From contig CM043962.1 in NCBI GenBank assembly GCA_014529385.2, forward strand, positions 46,107,098-46,171,097: a DNA stretch of 64,000 nt, in the 5' to 3' direction. The notes beneath the pieces were generated by a model that saw only the letters and a list, made by a program, of their open reading frames with translations, had not been told where the DNA came from and ran no database searches. Shown piece by piece: positions 9,871 through 21,160 of this stretch. Position 1 is the stretch's first letter. Each line of letters opens with the position of its first letter. The DNA comes from Adiantum capillus-veneris (taxonomy: Eukaryota; Streptophyta; Polypodiopsida; Polypodiales; Pteridaceae). The position numbers were made by a program, and so were the translations under genes.

Positions 9871-9950
9871 CACTACAAGAGGTACTTCACATTAGTGACG
9901 CTCACAGTGCGATGCTCAAAAGTGAAAACCCACGGCGTTGCTATGGTCAT

Positions 9951-9998
9951 CGCTATGGGCGTCGCTAATTTACTTGTAACTTAGCGATGCCCATAGCG
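9951..9998. repeat. Subterminal inverted repeat (hairpin) of CACTA element
   Basis: Arm 9951-9968 (CGCTATGGGCGTCGCTAA) pairs with 9981-9998 at 17 of 18 positions, leaving a 12-nt loop. Further copies of the CGCTATG-type motif lie just to its left. CACTA subterminal repeats are known binding sites for the element's own protein. Confidence 0.85.
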
Positions 9999-10109
9999 AC
10001 GCCGACAGGGGTTAAAAAATAACCGAGAGCGTCTGAGAACTCAGATCTCAGATCTGAGTTTTTTTCGCTCAAGCAAGCAAAGGTAACCCACGCTCTCCCT
10101 CTCTCTCTT

Positions 10110-10207
10110 TCTTCTCCACACACACACACACACACACAAGGAGAGGAAGGAGAGCCAGGTATGCTCCTTCCCTCTCCTCTGTCTCATGTTCTTTTCCCCT
10201 CTTTCTA

Positions 10208-10283
<76 letters not shown>

Positions 10284-10420
10284 TGTGTTTTTGAGCAAGA
10301 GAGAGAGAGAGAGAGAGAACACGTGCATAAACAAAACACACACACACACACATGCATAAACAAAGAATGCATACACACACATTGAGAACAAAAATAGAGA
10401 GAGAGAGAGAGAGAAGAAGA
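10110..10420. repeat. Cluster of CA, CT, GA and GAA microsatellites
   Basis: Tracts include CA near 10120-10138, CT near 10218-10251, CA near 10252-10281, GA near 10300-10318, CA near 10338-10352, GA near 10397-10413 and AAG near 10414-10438. Apparent reading frames across them are low-complexity and not genes. Confidence 0.9.
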
Positions 10421-10440
10421 AGAAGAAGAAGAAGAAGAGA

Positions 10441-10674
10441 GTTTTAATGTCGTAGGAAACTATCCCAAGAGACCTTAAAGATCTAGTCGATGAAGAGTTG
10501 AACTCGTGTTATTCAAGAGGGAAATGGCATAACCAATCTACCACACTTGGGTGATAGAAAGGTTATACCATTTTCCTCTTTTTATTGGCGCACACACACA
10601 CCCACACACTCGAGAAGTAGAGAGTTTTAACATCGTAGGAAACTATCATTTTCCATTTTCCTCTTTTTATTGGT

Positions 10675-10720
<46 letters not shown>

Positions 10721-11080
10721 GAGAAGTAGAGAGTTTTAACATCGTAGGAAACTATCCCAAGAAACCTTAAAGATCTAGCCGACGAGGAGTTGAACTCAAG
10801 ACCTATTATTCAAGAGGGAAATGGCATAACCAATCTACCACACTTGGGTGATAGAAAGGTTATACCATTTTCCTCTTTTTATTGGCACACACACACACCC
10901 ACACAAACACACACCCGAGAAGAAGAAATTTTTAACGTCGTAGGAAACTATCCCAAGAGACCTTAAAGATCTAGCCGACGAGGAGTTGAACTCAAGACCT
11001 GTTATTCAAGAGGGAAATGGCATAAGCAATCTACCACACATGGGTGATAGAAAGGTTATACCATTTTTCTCTTTTTATCG
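10441..11080 (-). repeat. Four tandem SINE-like (tRNA-derived) units with embedded (CA)n
   Basis: Four units start near 10441, 10624, 10733 and 10929 (about 183, 109, 196 and 152 bp). On the minus strand each longer unit has a pol III A box (TGGTAGATTGG, plus 10830-10840 in unit 3) and a B box (AGTTCAACTCC, plus 10786-10796), separated by 33 nt as in tRNA genes. The flanking arms do not pair as a tRNA acceptor stem. The second unit lacks most of this core. The CA tracts between units act as the tail or junction. Confidence 0.6.
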
Positions 11081-11290
11081 TTTAAGATTAGGTTAGATTT
11101 AGATTTACGTTAGATTAGATTTAGGTTAGATCAGATTAGATTTAGGTTTATTTTGAGTTAGATTTACGTTAGATTAGTTTAGGTTTATTTACGCGCGTTA
11201 GATTTAGATTTACGTTAAATTAGATTAAATTTAGGTTTATTTTGAGTTTAAGATAAATTAGATCTAGATTTATGTTCGATGGACCATGCG
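11081..11290. repeat. Degenerate short repeat, TTAGATTTA-type
   Basis: Irregular reiteration of TTAGATTTAGATTTACG and TTAGGTTTATTTTGAG-like words. It resembles, but does not match, plant telomere repeat TTTAGGG. No gene. Confidence 0.7.
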
Positions 11291-11436
11291 GACCACCAAT
11301 TCCACGACAGTCTAGCGGTGGTGGTTGTTGTGGCGAGGAGCACGTCGTTTCTGGAGCTCATGTGTTGCAGAGTCCCTAGGACACAACGAGGAGTGCCTAC
11401 GCGTTTGAGAGTGGTGTCCCAGCCACTACTTCGGAG

Positions 11437-11880
11437 ATGCTGAGGAATGACTCGAACACTGCATCGGGGTCACCTAGAGGCTTGGACGATGAGCATGCAC
11501 CGGACAGGGTTGCTATACTTCACGGGAGGGACATGCCAAAGGGATACGCTTACCTCATCAATCGTATGTTCAATGAGATCATGATGACCCCTGAGGGGAA
11601 GCAGGTGATGGGCCGCATATGACAGTTGGGTAGATAGGTTTTCTGACACACTGTAGTTTGTCATGGTCTCTCGGAGGGCTCATGATAAAGCCTCTAAGGA
11701 TTATCTTATTTCTACCCTCCATCGGGAGTTTCCAGTTCCCTCTTTGGAGAATACATTTGACGATGCTTGGATGAGGAGACGCATGTGCGATTACATGAAG
11801 CATCGGAGGTCAGATGCACAAATGCCAGACCTGACTGGCTTGAAAGAGAGGAGTGGAGGGGTATTAGGGAGGAGAGGACG
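11437..11880 (+). pseudogene. CACTA ORF1-like remnant (plant transposase of the Ptta/En/Spm type)
   Basis: Short frames read MLRNDSNTASGSPRG...YLINRMFNEIMMTPEGKQVMG and later FDDAWMRRRMCDYMKHRRSDAQ...GLKER. The arrangement and position upstream of TNP2 fit the accessory protein of CACTA elements, but the similarity is weak by eye. There are several stops. The Copia insertion lies immediately to its right. Confidence 0.4.
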
Positions 11881-11887
11881 ACCAATC

Positions 11888-11996
11888 TATTGGAGCTATA
11901 TATGGCTCCCTCTACTCAACTTGGTCTCACCTACATATTTGTATCTTGTCCTCAATATGAATCAGTCTTTGGGAGCGGACATGGTGTCTCTCTTGA

Positions 11997-12090
<94 letters not shown>

Positions 12091-12096
12091 TCAACA
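11888..12096 (+). repeat. Copia left LTR with internal (CT)n
   Basis: 209 bp, ending in CA, with a CT tract of about 43 units at 12001-12086. The right LTR has the same design with a shorter tract, which explains most of the length difference. Confidence 0.9.
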
Positions 12097-12107
12097 TGGT
12101 ATCAGAG
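12097..12107 (+). promoter_or_regulatory. Primer binding site (initiator tRNA-Met type)
   Basis: TGGTATCAGAG directly follows the left LTR. This is the usual Copia primer site. Confidence 0.9.
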
Positions 12108-12925
12108 TGATAACGATCACGCGCCGATTCAATTCGTGGTGACAAAACAGTATGTGTATGCGATTCGCATGTAAGATTCAAAATTGCTACTAATTTTATA
12201 CTTTGAGGATTGATTCTTGTTAACTGTGGTTGTTTTGTGCTAAGAAGAATATGATTAGTGTTTTTTGTGGTGGTTATTGCTAATCAATATAATAAATTAT
12301 TGATTACATTTTCTTGTTGATTTGTTTTTTGACACCCTGAACTTTGTCTCAATTTTTGGGGGCCTTCTGCTCAAAATTTGGAGAAATGGGAAAGACACAA
12401 TAGAAGTTTTCATCCAAACTTGTTTGTCTTCTCGAGCTCTTCGACTTGAGTTCTAGGTTTGAGTCAATCGGAGTTCGCAGCAGAAAGTTATCCTATTTTT
12501 ACTGCAATTGAGCTTGAACGGAGCTTTCTTCGTCGTGCATCTTCGTGAAGCGTCCGCGATCATTTTTCTAATTTTGGCGTTAACTTTTTTGAGCAAATTT
12601 AGCTTTTTTCTATTCATATTGTGGCCGTCAATCTTGCGTCTCACATCACTCTATTTTGAGGACTCTTTTATTATTGACGTCTCACATCTTTGGGCGTGTA
12701 TTGAGCATCCTTCTTGCGTTTATCGTTGATAGAACACAGTTGTCATACTTCTCTCGTTCTCAATTGCAGCCTTCACCATATATGGTGTGGAGATTCTGCA
12801 ATCTTATCTTATACGTCTTCTTGCAACCAGATATGACTATGACTATTCTTGTCAACGGCTTTCCTTCTGGCTAGCGTTCTGTTCCTCCTTTCCAAGGCCA
12901 AGGATTTCCAGGCTGGAAAGCAAAG

Positions 12926-13483
12926 ATGTTAATTCTTAAAGGCGATGAACTCTCTGGTGTTATCCTTGGAGATCGTGTTTGTCTGTCTCAACCTGTTGAT
13001 ACGGATCATGATAACGTGCTTATCACTAAAGAACCTATATTTGAAGATTGGAATGTTGCGTATACGGATTCGCAACGACGTGATAAAACAGCTTTTCCTC
13101 GATATATTATTTCTGCTCTTACTGATTTCCTTTTGCTTGATATGTATGAATTGTCTACTTCCCACAACGTATGGAAATACCTTACTGCAAACTTTCAGAA
13201 GAAATCTGTTATAGAAATACTTTATTTGAGAGGGTTGCTTAACAAGATACAATATGAAGTTGGTACTGCCATGATGGGACATTTTGAGTCTTTCAAATCT
13301 ATAATTAATCAACTTGCTGCCGGTGATCTTGTTCCACAAAAGAAACTGATTACACTTCTCCTTGATACGGTGAAGGACTCCTCTTATGATAACATCGTTA
13401 CTATTCTCTCTAATAAAGATGGTCTTGATTTCGACCAAGCTTGCATGTCTTTAATTGAATACTCTCAACATCAACAACGATGA
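12926..13483 (+). pseudogene. Copia gag part
   Basis: The frame contains the plant Copia gag (UBN2-like) pattern: a W-K-x3-L start, a middle with LSTSHNVWKYLTANFQKKSVIEILYLRGLL, and GHFESFKSIINQLAAGD. It encodes the capsid-type protein of the family. Part of a broken element. Confidence 0.75.
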
Positions 13484-14376
13484 AATGCTGGTCATGATAT
13501 AGCTATGATTTCACACGAGGAGACTGAATCACAGCAGATGGAACGTGCTTTTTATGCATGAAGGCATCCGTTTCAACGAGGAAACCGCAGAGGTGGCTGT
13601 CGTGGTAATATTTTCTCTCGTCTCAAATTTCCTAGTAAGCAATGTTCTTCTTGCAACAGAAATGGCCATAATGAAGATGATTGTTGGGCACTCCAATATG
13701 ATGAAGAACACAATATTATCACGAAACAGCCACATTTATCTAGAGACTCTTCTTCTTCTATTGTGGAAGATCTGATCATCCCACTCATATGTGCTATAAG
13801 CGTCGATTCGACACAAATCGTAATAGAGCATATGCTACTGAACATCGAAAAAACATTGTACCAGAAACAAGCTGCGTCCTATGTTCAGTTGCTCCAGACA
13901 AAATACTTCATGTACGTGATGGATCACTTTTTATTGTCGATTCTGGCACCACATGAAATATGACATATCAGTCTAAGTGGCTCTATAACTATCATCCACT
14001 ACCAGTTAAGGTGTTGTTTATCTTGTTGATGATACAACTTGTCAAGTAAAGGGTATTGGAGATTTATATCTTGGTACCTTATCTTCTTTCACTCAAATTT
14101 TGCGAGGAGTATTACATGTACCAGATCTTCAACATAATCTTCTTTCAGTTGCTAGACTTGTTGATCTTGGTCTCTTTGTTGGATTTGATCATACCAAATG
14201 CCGAATTGAGAAAGATGGGCAGACTATAGCCACTGCTCCTCAAAACGCATCGTGATCTTGTTCATGGCATGGATCTTAAAGCTCATCCCCATATGGGAAT
14301 TTGTTAGTTTTGTGCTCTTGGGAAACATAATCGTAAACCCTTTCCTCTTTCAAATACAACTCATTCTCATGACATA

Positions 14377-14760
14377 TTGGATCTTGTTCATACTGATATA
14401 TGTGGACCTTTACCTTCTTCGAGATCACAATATCGCTACTTCATTACTTTCATTGATGATTTCTCACGGTATACGACTGTCTTTCTACTTAGACAAAAAT
14501 TTGAGGCCTTATCTGTTTTCAAACAATTCCACAAGGCTGCGGAACTTCAAACTGGTCATCGTCTCAAAAGCTTCGTAGTGACAATGGAGGCGAATATGTT
14601 TCTCGAGAGTTTGTGAATTACTGTGGTGACTATGGAATTCATCATGAACACACTATTCCATATTCACCTCAACAAAACGGCGATTCTGAACGAAAGAATC
14701 GCACTATTCTTAATGTTGTAAGATGTATGCTAATTCATTCTGGTTTATCTCGTGTTTTCT
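14377..14760 (+). pseudogene. Copia integrase core part
   Basis: Frames show LDLVHTDICGPLPSSRSQYRYFITFIDDFSRYTTVFLL-type integrase core sequence, followed by a PYSPQQNG-type stretch. Part of a broken element. Confidence 0.75.
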
Positions 14761-15024
14761 AGGCTGAAGCTACTTTGACAGCAGTATTTATTCAAAATCA
14801 TCTTCCTACTACTGGCACCCTCTGGTAAGATACCAATCACAACATGGACAGGTGACATTCCTTCTGTATCTCATTTTCGAACCTTTGGATGTATTGCTTA
14901 TATTCATGTTCCCAAAGAAACACGAACAAAGCTTGATGCTCCTGGTCTTAAAGTTATTTTTATTGGATATTCTGACACTTCCAAAGGCTACAAATTCTAT
15001 GACCCTTCCTCTAAGAAAGTAATT

Positions 15025-16869
15025 GTGAATCGTGATGCTACTTTTAACGAACAGCTTATGGGAGGCTCATGGTCCATGGATGATTTTGATGATACTAAAT
15101 CATTGCTTCAGGCTTTTCCATTTCTTTCAGATGATGAAACTCTTCCTATAGAGCATCTTTCCTCTTCACAACCATCCATTCCGAATGTTGTCAATAATGA
15201 TATTGATATTTTTGTTGATCTGCCTATTGATTTTGAACATGGCTCATGTCATGTTTATGATGACGATATTGTTGATAATTGTTTTTCTACTTTTGAAGAT
15301 CCTGTTACTTATTATGAAGCTATCTCTTCACCACACAAGGATCAATGGCAAGAGGCTATGGAAGCAGAGTACGATTCTCTCATCTCTAAAGGTACATGGA
15401 TACTTACTGAATTACCTCCTGGTCGTAAAACTATTAATTCTAAGTGGGTGTATAAGACAAAAGTAAAAGCATATGGATCTTTTGACAAGTTCAAGGTACG
15501 TTTAGTTGCAAAAGGTTACTCCCAAGTAGCTGGTGTTGATTATCACGAGACCTTTTCACCAATTGTTCGCATTACAAGTGTTCGAGTTTTATTAGCATTT
15601 GTTGTTCAATTTGATTTAGAAGCTCATCAAATGGATGTGCGAACTTCTTTTCTTAATGGTGACTTGGAAGACGAAATTTATATGGAACAACCAGAAGGGT
15701 TTTCTATTCCAGGTAAAGAAGACCTTGTTGCTCAACTCCATAAGGCACTATATGGTCTCAAACAAGCTTCGCAAGCTTGGTATACAAAATTTGATATTTT
15801 TCTCACCTCTAAAGGATTCATCTCTTGCTCTTCAAACCCCAACTTATACATAAAACGCCAAGGTGGTAGTTTTGTGAGTCTTGCTCTTTATGTGGATGAT
15901 ACCATCCTTGTTTCCAATGATTTGGGATTTCTTCAGCAAGTGAAAAAGTTATTGTCTTCTGCATTTGATATGGTGGATCTTGGAGAGATTCACTCGTGTC
16001 TTGGCATTCAAGTCCAACAGAATTGTACAAAAGGTATTTTATTCCTTCGACAGTCAAAGTTTATTGTAGATACTATTCAAAAATTTGGTATGGAATCTGC
16101 ACATTCAGCCAACACACTTTGTCTTGCAAGCTCTATGAAAAACACTTCTGACAATGGTGGTCAACTTGTTACAAATCAGCCTTATGCTAACTTGATTGGA
16201 TGTCTTCAGTTTGTTGGCATGAACACTCGTCCTCATATTCTATTTGTTAATAATTATCTTGGACAACATCTTGCACGTCCTTCTCTTAAGCATTGGTCGG
16301 CAGTATTGAAATACTTGAAAGGCACTACAGATTTTGGTTTGGTCTATCGACGACAACTCACATTGGATTCTATGCAACCTCTCTCTCTTTTGGGTTACAC
16401 TGATGCAGACTGGGCAAGCTCACATTTATCTATGCGATCTACTATTGAAAATTGCTTCTTTATAAATGGTTGTCTTGTTTCTTGGACCAGCAAGAAACAA
16501 CATTGTGTGGCAGTTTCTACGACTGAGTCAAAATATGTTGCGGCATCACTTGCAACTCGTGAGTTGATCTGGCTTCAACAAATACTGGTTGATATTGGTC
16601 ACTCTCCTCTTTCTAGCACACCCTTGTGGTGTGACAACCAAAGTGCTATTAGTCTTGCAAAAGACTATGTTGAACATAATAAGTCAAAGCGCATTGCTGT
16701 CCATTATCATTATGCCAGGTATGAAGTACACAAAGAAACCATTATGGTTGAACATTGTCCAAGTGACCAGATGATTGCAGACATTCTGACCAAAGGCCTC
16801 AACGAGTCACATTTCATCCTCTTGCGCTCGGACCTTGGAGTTGCTTCGGCCTCACTCTTTCTAGATTAG
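15025..16869 (+). pseudogene. Copia reverse transcriptase and RNase H part
   Basis: A 614-codon open frame with the end of the integrase region, the RT entry WQEAMEAEYDSL, KWVYKTKV, RLVAKGYSQ, the active-site LYVDDTILV, and RNase H motifs LLGYTDADWASS, KKQHCVAVST and EHNKSKRIAVHYH. Part of a broken element. Confidence 0.9.
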
Positions 16870-17118
16870 CTTCTTTACTATTGTAATAGCTTTGTACATA
16901 TGACATTGTAATCCTATAGGTACCATGCACTATGCACACTCCACATCTGCACATTGTGATCTTTGAGTCACTTGTATATTTGTACATAGATGCACAATTC
17001 ACTTTCACATCATCATCACTGGTTCATATTTTCACATTGTATAGGGGCTTGGGTTTTTCCCTTGAACTCCCTAAGGGTTTTTTCATCCAAAGCTAGAGAC
17101 CTTTGTTTGAGTGGGGGT

Positions 17119-17223
17119 GTTGGAGCTATATATGGCTCCCTCTACTCAACTTAGTCTCACCTATATATTTGTATCTTGTCCTCAATATGAATCAGTCTTT
17201 CAGAGCGTACATGGAGTGTCTCT

Positions 17224-17290
<67 letters not shown>

Positions 17291-17299
17291 ATCTCAACA
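17119..17299 (+). repeat. Copia right LTR with internal (CT)n
   Basis: 181 bp, TG...CA, preceded by a purine-rich tract (GAGTGGGGG). The CT tract spans about 17225-17288. Confidence 0.9.
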
Positions 17300-17536
17300 C
17301 AATCCATACACGAGAGGACGACCAATGCTACAGCTAGAGAAGAGGCAAAGGGGTTTTGTCCACTACATGCACTATCATGTAGACGTGGGTGTGTAGATTT
17401 CTTGTACCCGCAAATATAGGCGTTGATCAATAAAGACGAGATTATAACCCGGTGATTCTGATCTTTGTGCACCTCTAGATCGAGGTGTGCGGGGATTGGA
17501 CATGACTAGAGAATGTGAGGTAGTTTACAATGTGAA

Positions 17537-17581
<45 letters not shown>

Positions 17582-17639
17582 AAGACAAAGAATGCCAATA
17601 GAAGATTAAATTTTTTGTCTAGGTTATAAGGTTTTTACC
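17300..17639. other. CACTA internal spacer with (GA)n
   Basis: Resumes the CACTA sequence after the Copia insertion; a 15-bp string GAGAGGACGACCAAT occurs on both sides of the insertion (11872-11886 and 17312-17326), probably an older host repeat. A GA tract lies at about 17540-17577. No gene seen. Confidence 0.5.
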
Positions 17640-19976
17640 CTCATTATGAGTAGTGACAAGGATGTGGGGCCGTCCAACCGAAACATCTATCTCTCAACGA
17701 GGATATTATGTCCTTGTAATCAATGCAAGCATGCTGTGTGATGGACAAGACGCGTTTCTTTGCAGCACGTTCGTAAATTTGGTGAGTTCAATCCATCTAT
17801 TATAGATCGAGTTGTTGCCAATTGTAACGCGTCAGACTCTGACACTGGCCAACAAGCAGCAATCTTGCAACCCAATAGACGTGTTCGTAGGCGCTTTGGT
17901 CAAGTAGCATATGTGAGTCCACAAGATGTAGCCTCTGAAGGCTCGGGGGATGATCATGCAAACCACATTCCCAACGAGGCAATGTTTGAGCCCAACATCG
18001 ATCAAATGATTGAGACGATCATGGATTCAGAAAGGCTTATCTATGATGATATGAAAAGTGAAGCCGATACGCCATTGTATGATGGAACACGTGTGTCTAG
18101 ATTGAAGGCGCTCCTGGTTCTTCTCAACATGCAGACAAAGATTGGATGGAGTGACACTAGCGTCACAGGGCTTTTCGGGTGATCTATTACAAAGTGTTTA
18201 CTTTAATAAAGAACTCTAGATGTATAATGATCTTATAGATTTTTACACAATTGTACCTATTTTTTTCGTTGTGTAGATTGCTCAAAGAGCACATATTGCC
18301 AGCAGCTGATAATGTGATGCCCAATTCCAGAGAGGAAGCAAGAAAGATTTTGCAAAACAGGGGGATGGATTACAATTCGATCCACGCTTGTCCTAACGAC
18401 TGCATTCTTTTTGAAGGGGAATACATAGACATGGAGAAGTGTCCGAAATGTGATTCAGAGAGGTATCGAGTAGATCTCCATGGAGCAAAAATTCCACAAA
18501 AGGTTTTGCGACATTTTTCTCTGCTTCCTTGCATTAGCATTTCTTCCAATGTAAGTCCATGGCCGCCCTAGCATCATAGCATAAGGAGAATAAATCTTCG
18601 GATGGTGTGCTACGGATTTCTGCATATTGTGCAGCGTGGAAATATATAGATGAAACATGGTCGGATTCTACCAAGGAAGCTCGAAATTTACGCCTAGGCC
18701 TGGCTATGGATAGTGTAAATCCATTTGGTCAAAGATCAACATCTTACAGTGTATGGCCCGTTGTCATCGTCAACTAGAACATTCCCCCGTGGTTGACTAT
18801 GAAGAAGGGGAACCTATGGCTAAGCTTGATTGTGTCAGGCGGTATAGAGTGAAGAATATGGATGTGTATCTTCGTCCACTATTGGAAGAGCTACAACAAT
18901 TGTGGATTGGCATAGAAGTGGTGGATATGAGCCGACACACAAGTCGACGTAATACTTTGATTAGAGGCATTCTGATGTGGACCATGCATGACTATCCCGG
19001 ACTAACAGAATGCTCAGGGCTTCAAACAAGCGGATACAGAGCATGTGTCACATGTGGACCTAGACTGAATGCACGTCGGGTGCCCTCATTGAAGAAGCAA
19101 ATCTACGAAGGTCAGCAAGCATATCTTCTAGAGAATCATGTGTGACATGATGAATTTTTGGGAAGAGAGCCACCGAGGATGTCTGTACAAGCATGGTTAG
19201 AGCAGAAGGAGATGTGTGATGACGGTTTGCCCCGTGGGATGAAGAGACACTCTCTATGGTACGACTTACCATATTGGCCCCGACTCATGATCAATCACTT
19301 GCTCGATCCAATGCACATATTCAAGAATGTGGGTAATCTACTATGGGACCATCTGACCAGCAAGAAAGATACTTTGGGAGCCACGGTTGACCTTAGAAAT
19401 GTGGATCGTATGTAGCAATATTGGCCGCAGACAGCATTCGATGGATCGCTAAAACTCCCTAAAGCACCATGGATTTTCAAAGGAGCCCAAGAATGCAAAG
19501 TAAAAGAGACCATTCAATCTTTGCAAACCCCCACCGGCATAATGCACTCGCTCCAAACGTGTTTTACTAAAGAAGAAAAGCTTACCGGTTTGAAGTCACA
19601 TGACTGGCATAAAATGTGTCAGGTATGTCATAGTGGAATATATCATAGTGGGAATTGTGTAACAAATTTGTGTCTAGACTTTAATATCATTGCTGCACGC
19701 GCGTTTTGTAGTTTATTTTACCTGTGGCCATTGAGGGATGTTGTCTCTTGATGTCCGTAACACAATCTACAAACTTGTGAAGTTGGTGCAATGGATCTCA
19801 CAAAAGGAGATCAACGTAGACTCCATCCCATTCACCAAACTAAATGCTGTGGAGGTTGTGTGCATGATTGAGAAACACTTTACTACTACCACTCAGGTGC
19901 ATCTCCTTGTTCACATAGTTGGTGAGGTGGAAATAACTGGGATACACAGAGCTGACATCGTGAACCTTGGCACCTA
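17640..19976 (+). pseudogene. CACTA TNP2-type transposase remnant
   Basis: Pieces in several frames follow the TNP2/Transposase_21 order. They are an N-terminal zinc-like region with PC-x2-C then a VQHVRKFGEFNP-like stretch (17690-17800), HACPNDCILFEGEY then KCPKCDSERY and KIPQKVLRHFSLLP (18390-18540), and GILMWTMHDYPGLTECSGLQ then ACVTCG (18960-19060). Next come LPYWPRLMINHLLDPMHIFKN (19265-19330) and GLKSHDWHKMCQ (19588-19625). A C-terminal MIEKHFT...VHLLVHIVGEVE stretch ends it (19865-19935). Known role: binds element ends and catalyses cut-and-paste transposition. Stops and frame changes separate the pieces, and a likely intron lies near 18180-18280. Dead. Confidence 0.85.
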
Positions 19977-20101
19977 AAAGCCTAAGGTTCACACACCCTC
20001 GTGATTAAACCCAACACCCTCAGACGATCACTCTCTTCCTCAGCTCACTGAAACCCACCTGTCCACGAGCATAACAGAAATCACTTGACGTTAAATTGTA
20101 T

Positions 20102-20157
<56 letters not shown>

Positions 20158-20784
20158 TGTGTGTGTATCAAGGTTTCAGAATACTGATGGCTTGAGGTGC
20201 AAGTGCTCGGACCTTGCTTGAATTTTATAAGCAGATCTTGTTGCTTTGCTCTTCTAAAAAGAGTTGGAGACAAAGGACCTCAGAGCTGTACAAATGCTTA
20301 TCTGTTGTATTCATTATTTTGCGCTATCAAAAATTGTTAGTTTTTAGAAGCCAAAACTGAATAACTTGCATTGTCTGCTAAATGAGCTACATGAGAGCTT
20401 GTTATACCCATTGATAAATTTATGCATGGATTATGGAGATTTTGCTCGTCCAAGACAACTCTTATGCTCATTTTGAGTACCTGCTTTTGTACATTAATTA
20501 TTGGGCTATTTTGTGACACAAACATTCATTTTGATTTACTCAAAAGAGCTGGGAAAACAAAAGTTTACCCTATGCTTTTCCTCTGCGATGTTATGTATAT
20601 CATATTAGCTACATGTGAGCTTCATCTTGAGGTGCATTGAAGTAAATTGATCCTTGGTCAAGAATGTGCACTAACTTTGGGGGTTGGCATTGCTTGTTAT
20701 ATTTTAGTGCTTGATTTGAATGAGAAGACCATGCGCAAAACACTAAATTTGACCCTATTTGATAGCCAAAAGGCATATAAAAAA
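19977..20784. other. No gene seen; contains (GA)n(GT)n at 20106-20168
   Basis: AT-rich DNA after the last transposase homology. A GA tract of about 25 units passes into a short GT tract. Possibly the 3' part of the CACTA element or flanking DNA; no right terminus was found. Confidence 0.5.
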
Positions 20785-21160
20785 AAAGGTCATAGCCAAG
20801 CGATGAGAGACCGTGGGCAGTCACTAAATCCCCTATTCGCCTTGTCTTGACCCCGCTGAAAAACTGGCGTTCATTAGAAAAGGTCATAGTCAAGCGATGA
20901 GAGACCGTGGGTAGTCACTAAACCCCCTATTCGCCTGGTCTTGACCCTGCTGCAAAACTGGCGTTCATTAGCAAAGATCATAGCCAAGGAATGAGAGACC
21001 GTGGACAGTCACCAAACCCCCTAGATGTGCCTAGTCTTGACCCCGTTACAAAAATGGCGTTCATTAGCAAAGGTCATAACCAAGCGAAGGGAAACATTGG
21101 GCAGCCTCTAAACCCCCTATTCGCCTAGTCTTGACCCCGCTGCAACAACTGGCGTTCATA
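20785..21160. repeat. Tandem repeat, 93-96 bp x 4
   Basis: Units start near 20785, 20878, 20971 and 21067. Each has GGTCATAGCCAAGCGATGAG, a CCCCCTATTCGCC-like block, GTCTTGACCCCGCTG and ACTGGCGTTCATTAG. Units differ at roughly 5-15% of sites, the last most. A minisatellite or subterminal array; no coding sense seen. Confidence 0.9.

Larger units (their letters stand above)
11888..17299 (+). mobile_element. Copia LTR retrotransposon (fossil), nested in the CACTA element
   Basis: Two LTRs, a tRNA-Met-type primer site straight after the left LTR, gag and pol parts in order, a purine tract before the right LTR, and a 5-bp target duplication CAATC (11883-11887 and 17300-17304). Outside the CT tract the LTRs differ at roughly 6% of sites by eye, so it is older than the Copia at 55.6 kb. 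The coding region is broken, with about six or more breaks. Confidence 0.92.
9871..19980 (+). mobile_element. Decayed CACTA (En/Spm) DNA transposon with nested insertions
   Basis: The left terminus CACTACAAGAG fits the CACTA family end, preceded by ATT as the possible 3-bp target site. Subterminal hairpin repeats follow at 9951-9998. A possible ORF1 remnant lies at 11437-11880 and TNP2-type transposase remnants at about 17640-19976, all on the plus strand. A Copia element interrupts it at 11888-17299. No matching TGTAGTG right end was found, so the right boundary is simply the last transposase homology. The transposase is in several frames and dead. Confidence 0.75.

Noticed and set aside
10041-10391. 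Open frames of Ser-Leu, Arg-Glu or Cys-Val repeats over CT/GA/CA tracts (also near 3100, 12000, 17250, 25400 and 50050)
   Set aside because: They are translations of microsatellites, open in all frames, with no conserved sequence.
10774-10850. True tRNA gene on the minus strand
   Set aside because: A and B boxes are present with proper spacing, but acceptor and anticodon stems do not pair; better read as a SINE-like unit.
11081-11290. Interstitial telomere repeat
   Set aside because: TTAGATTTA and TTAGGTTTA words resemble TTTAGGG, but no run of exact telomere units is present.
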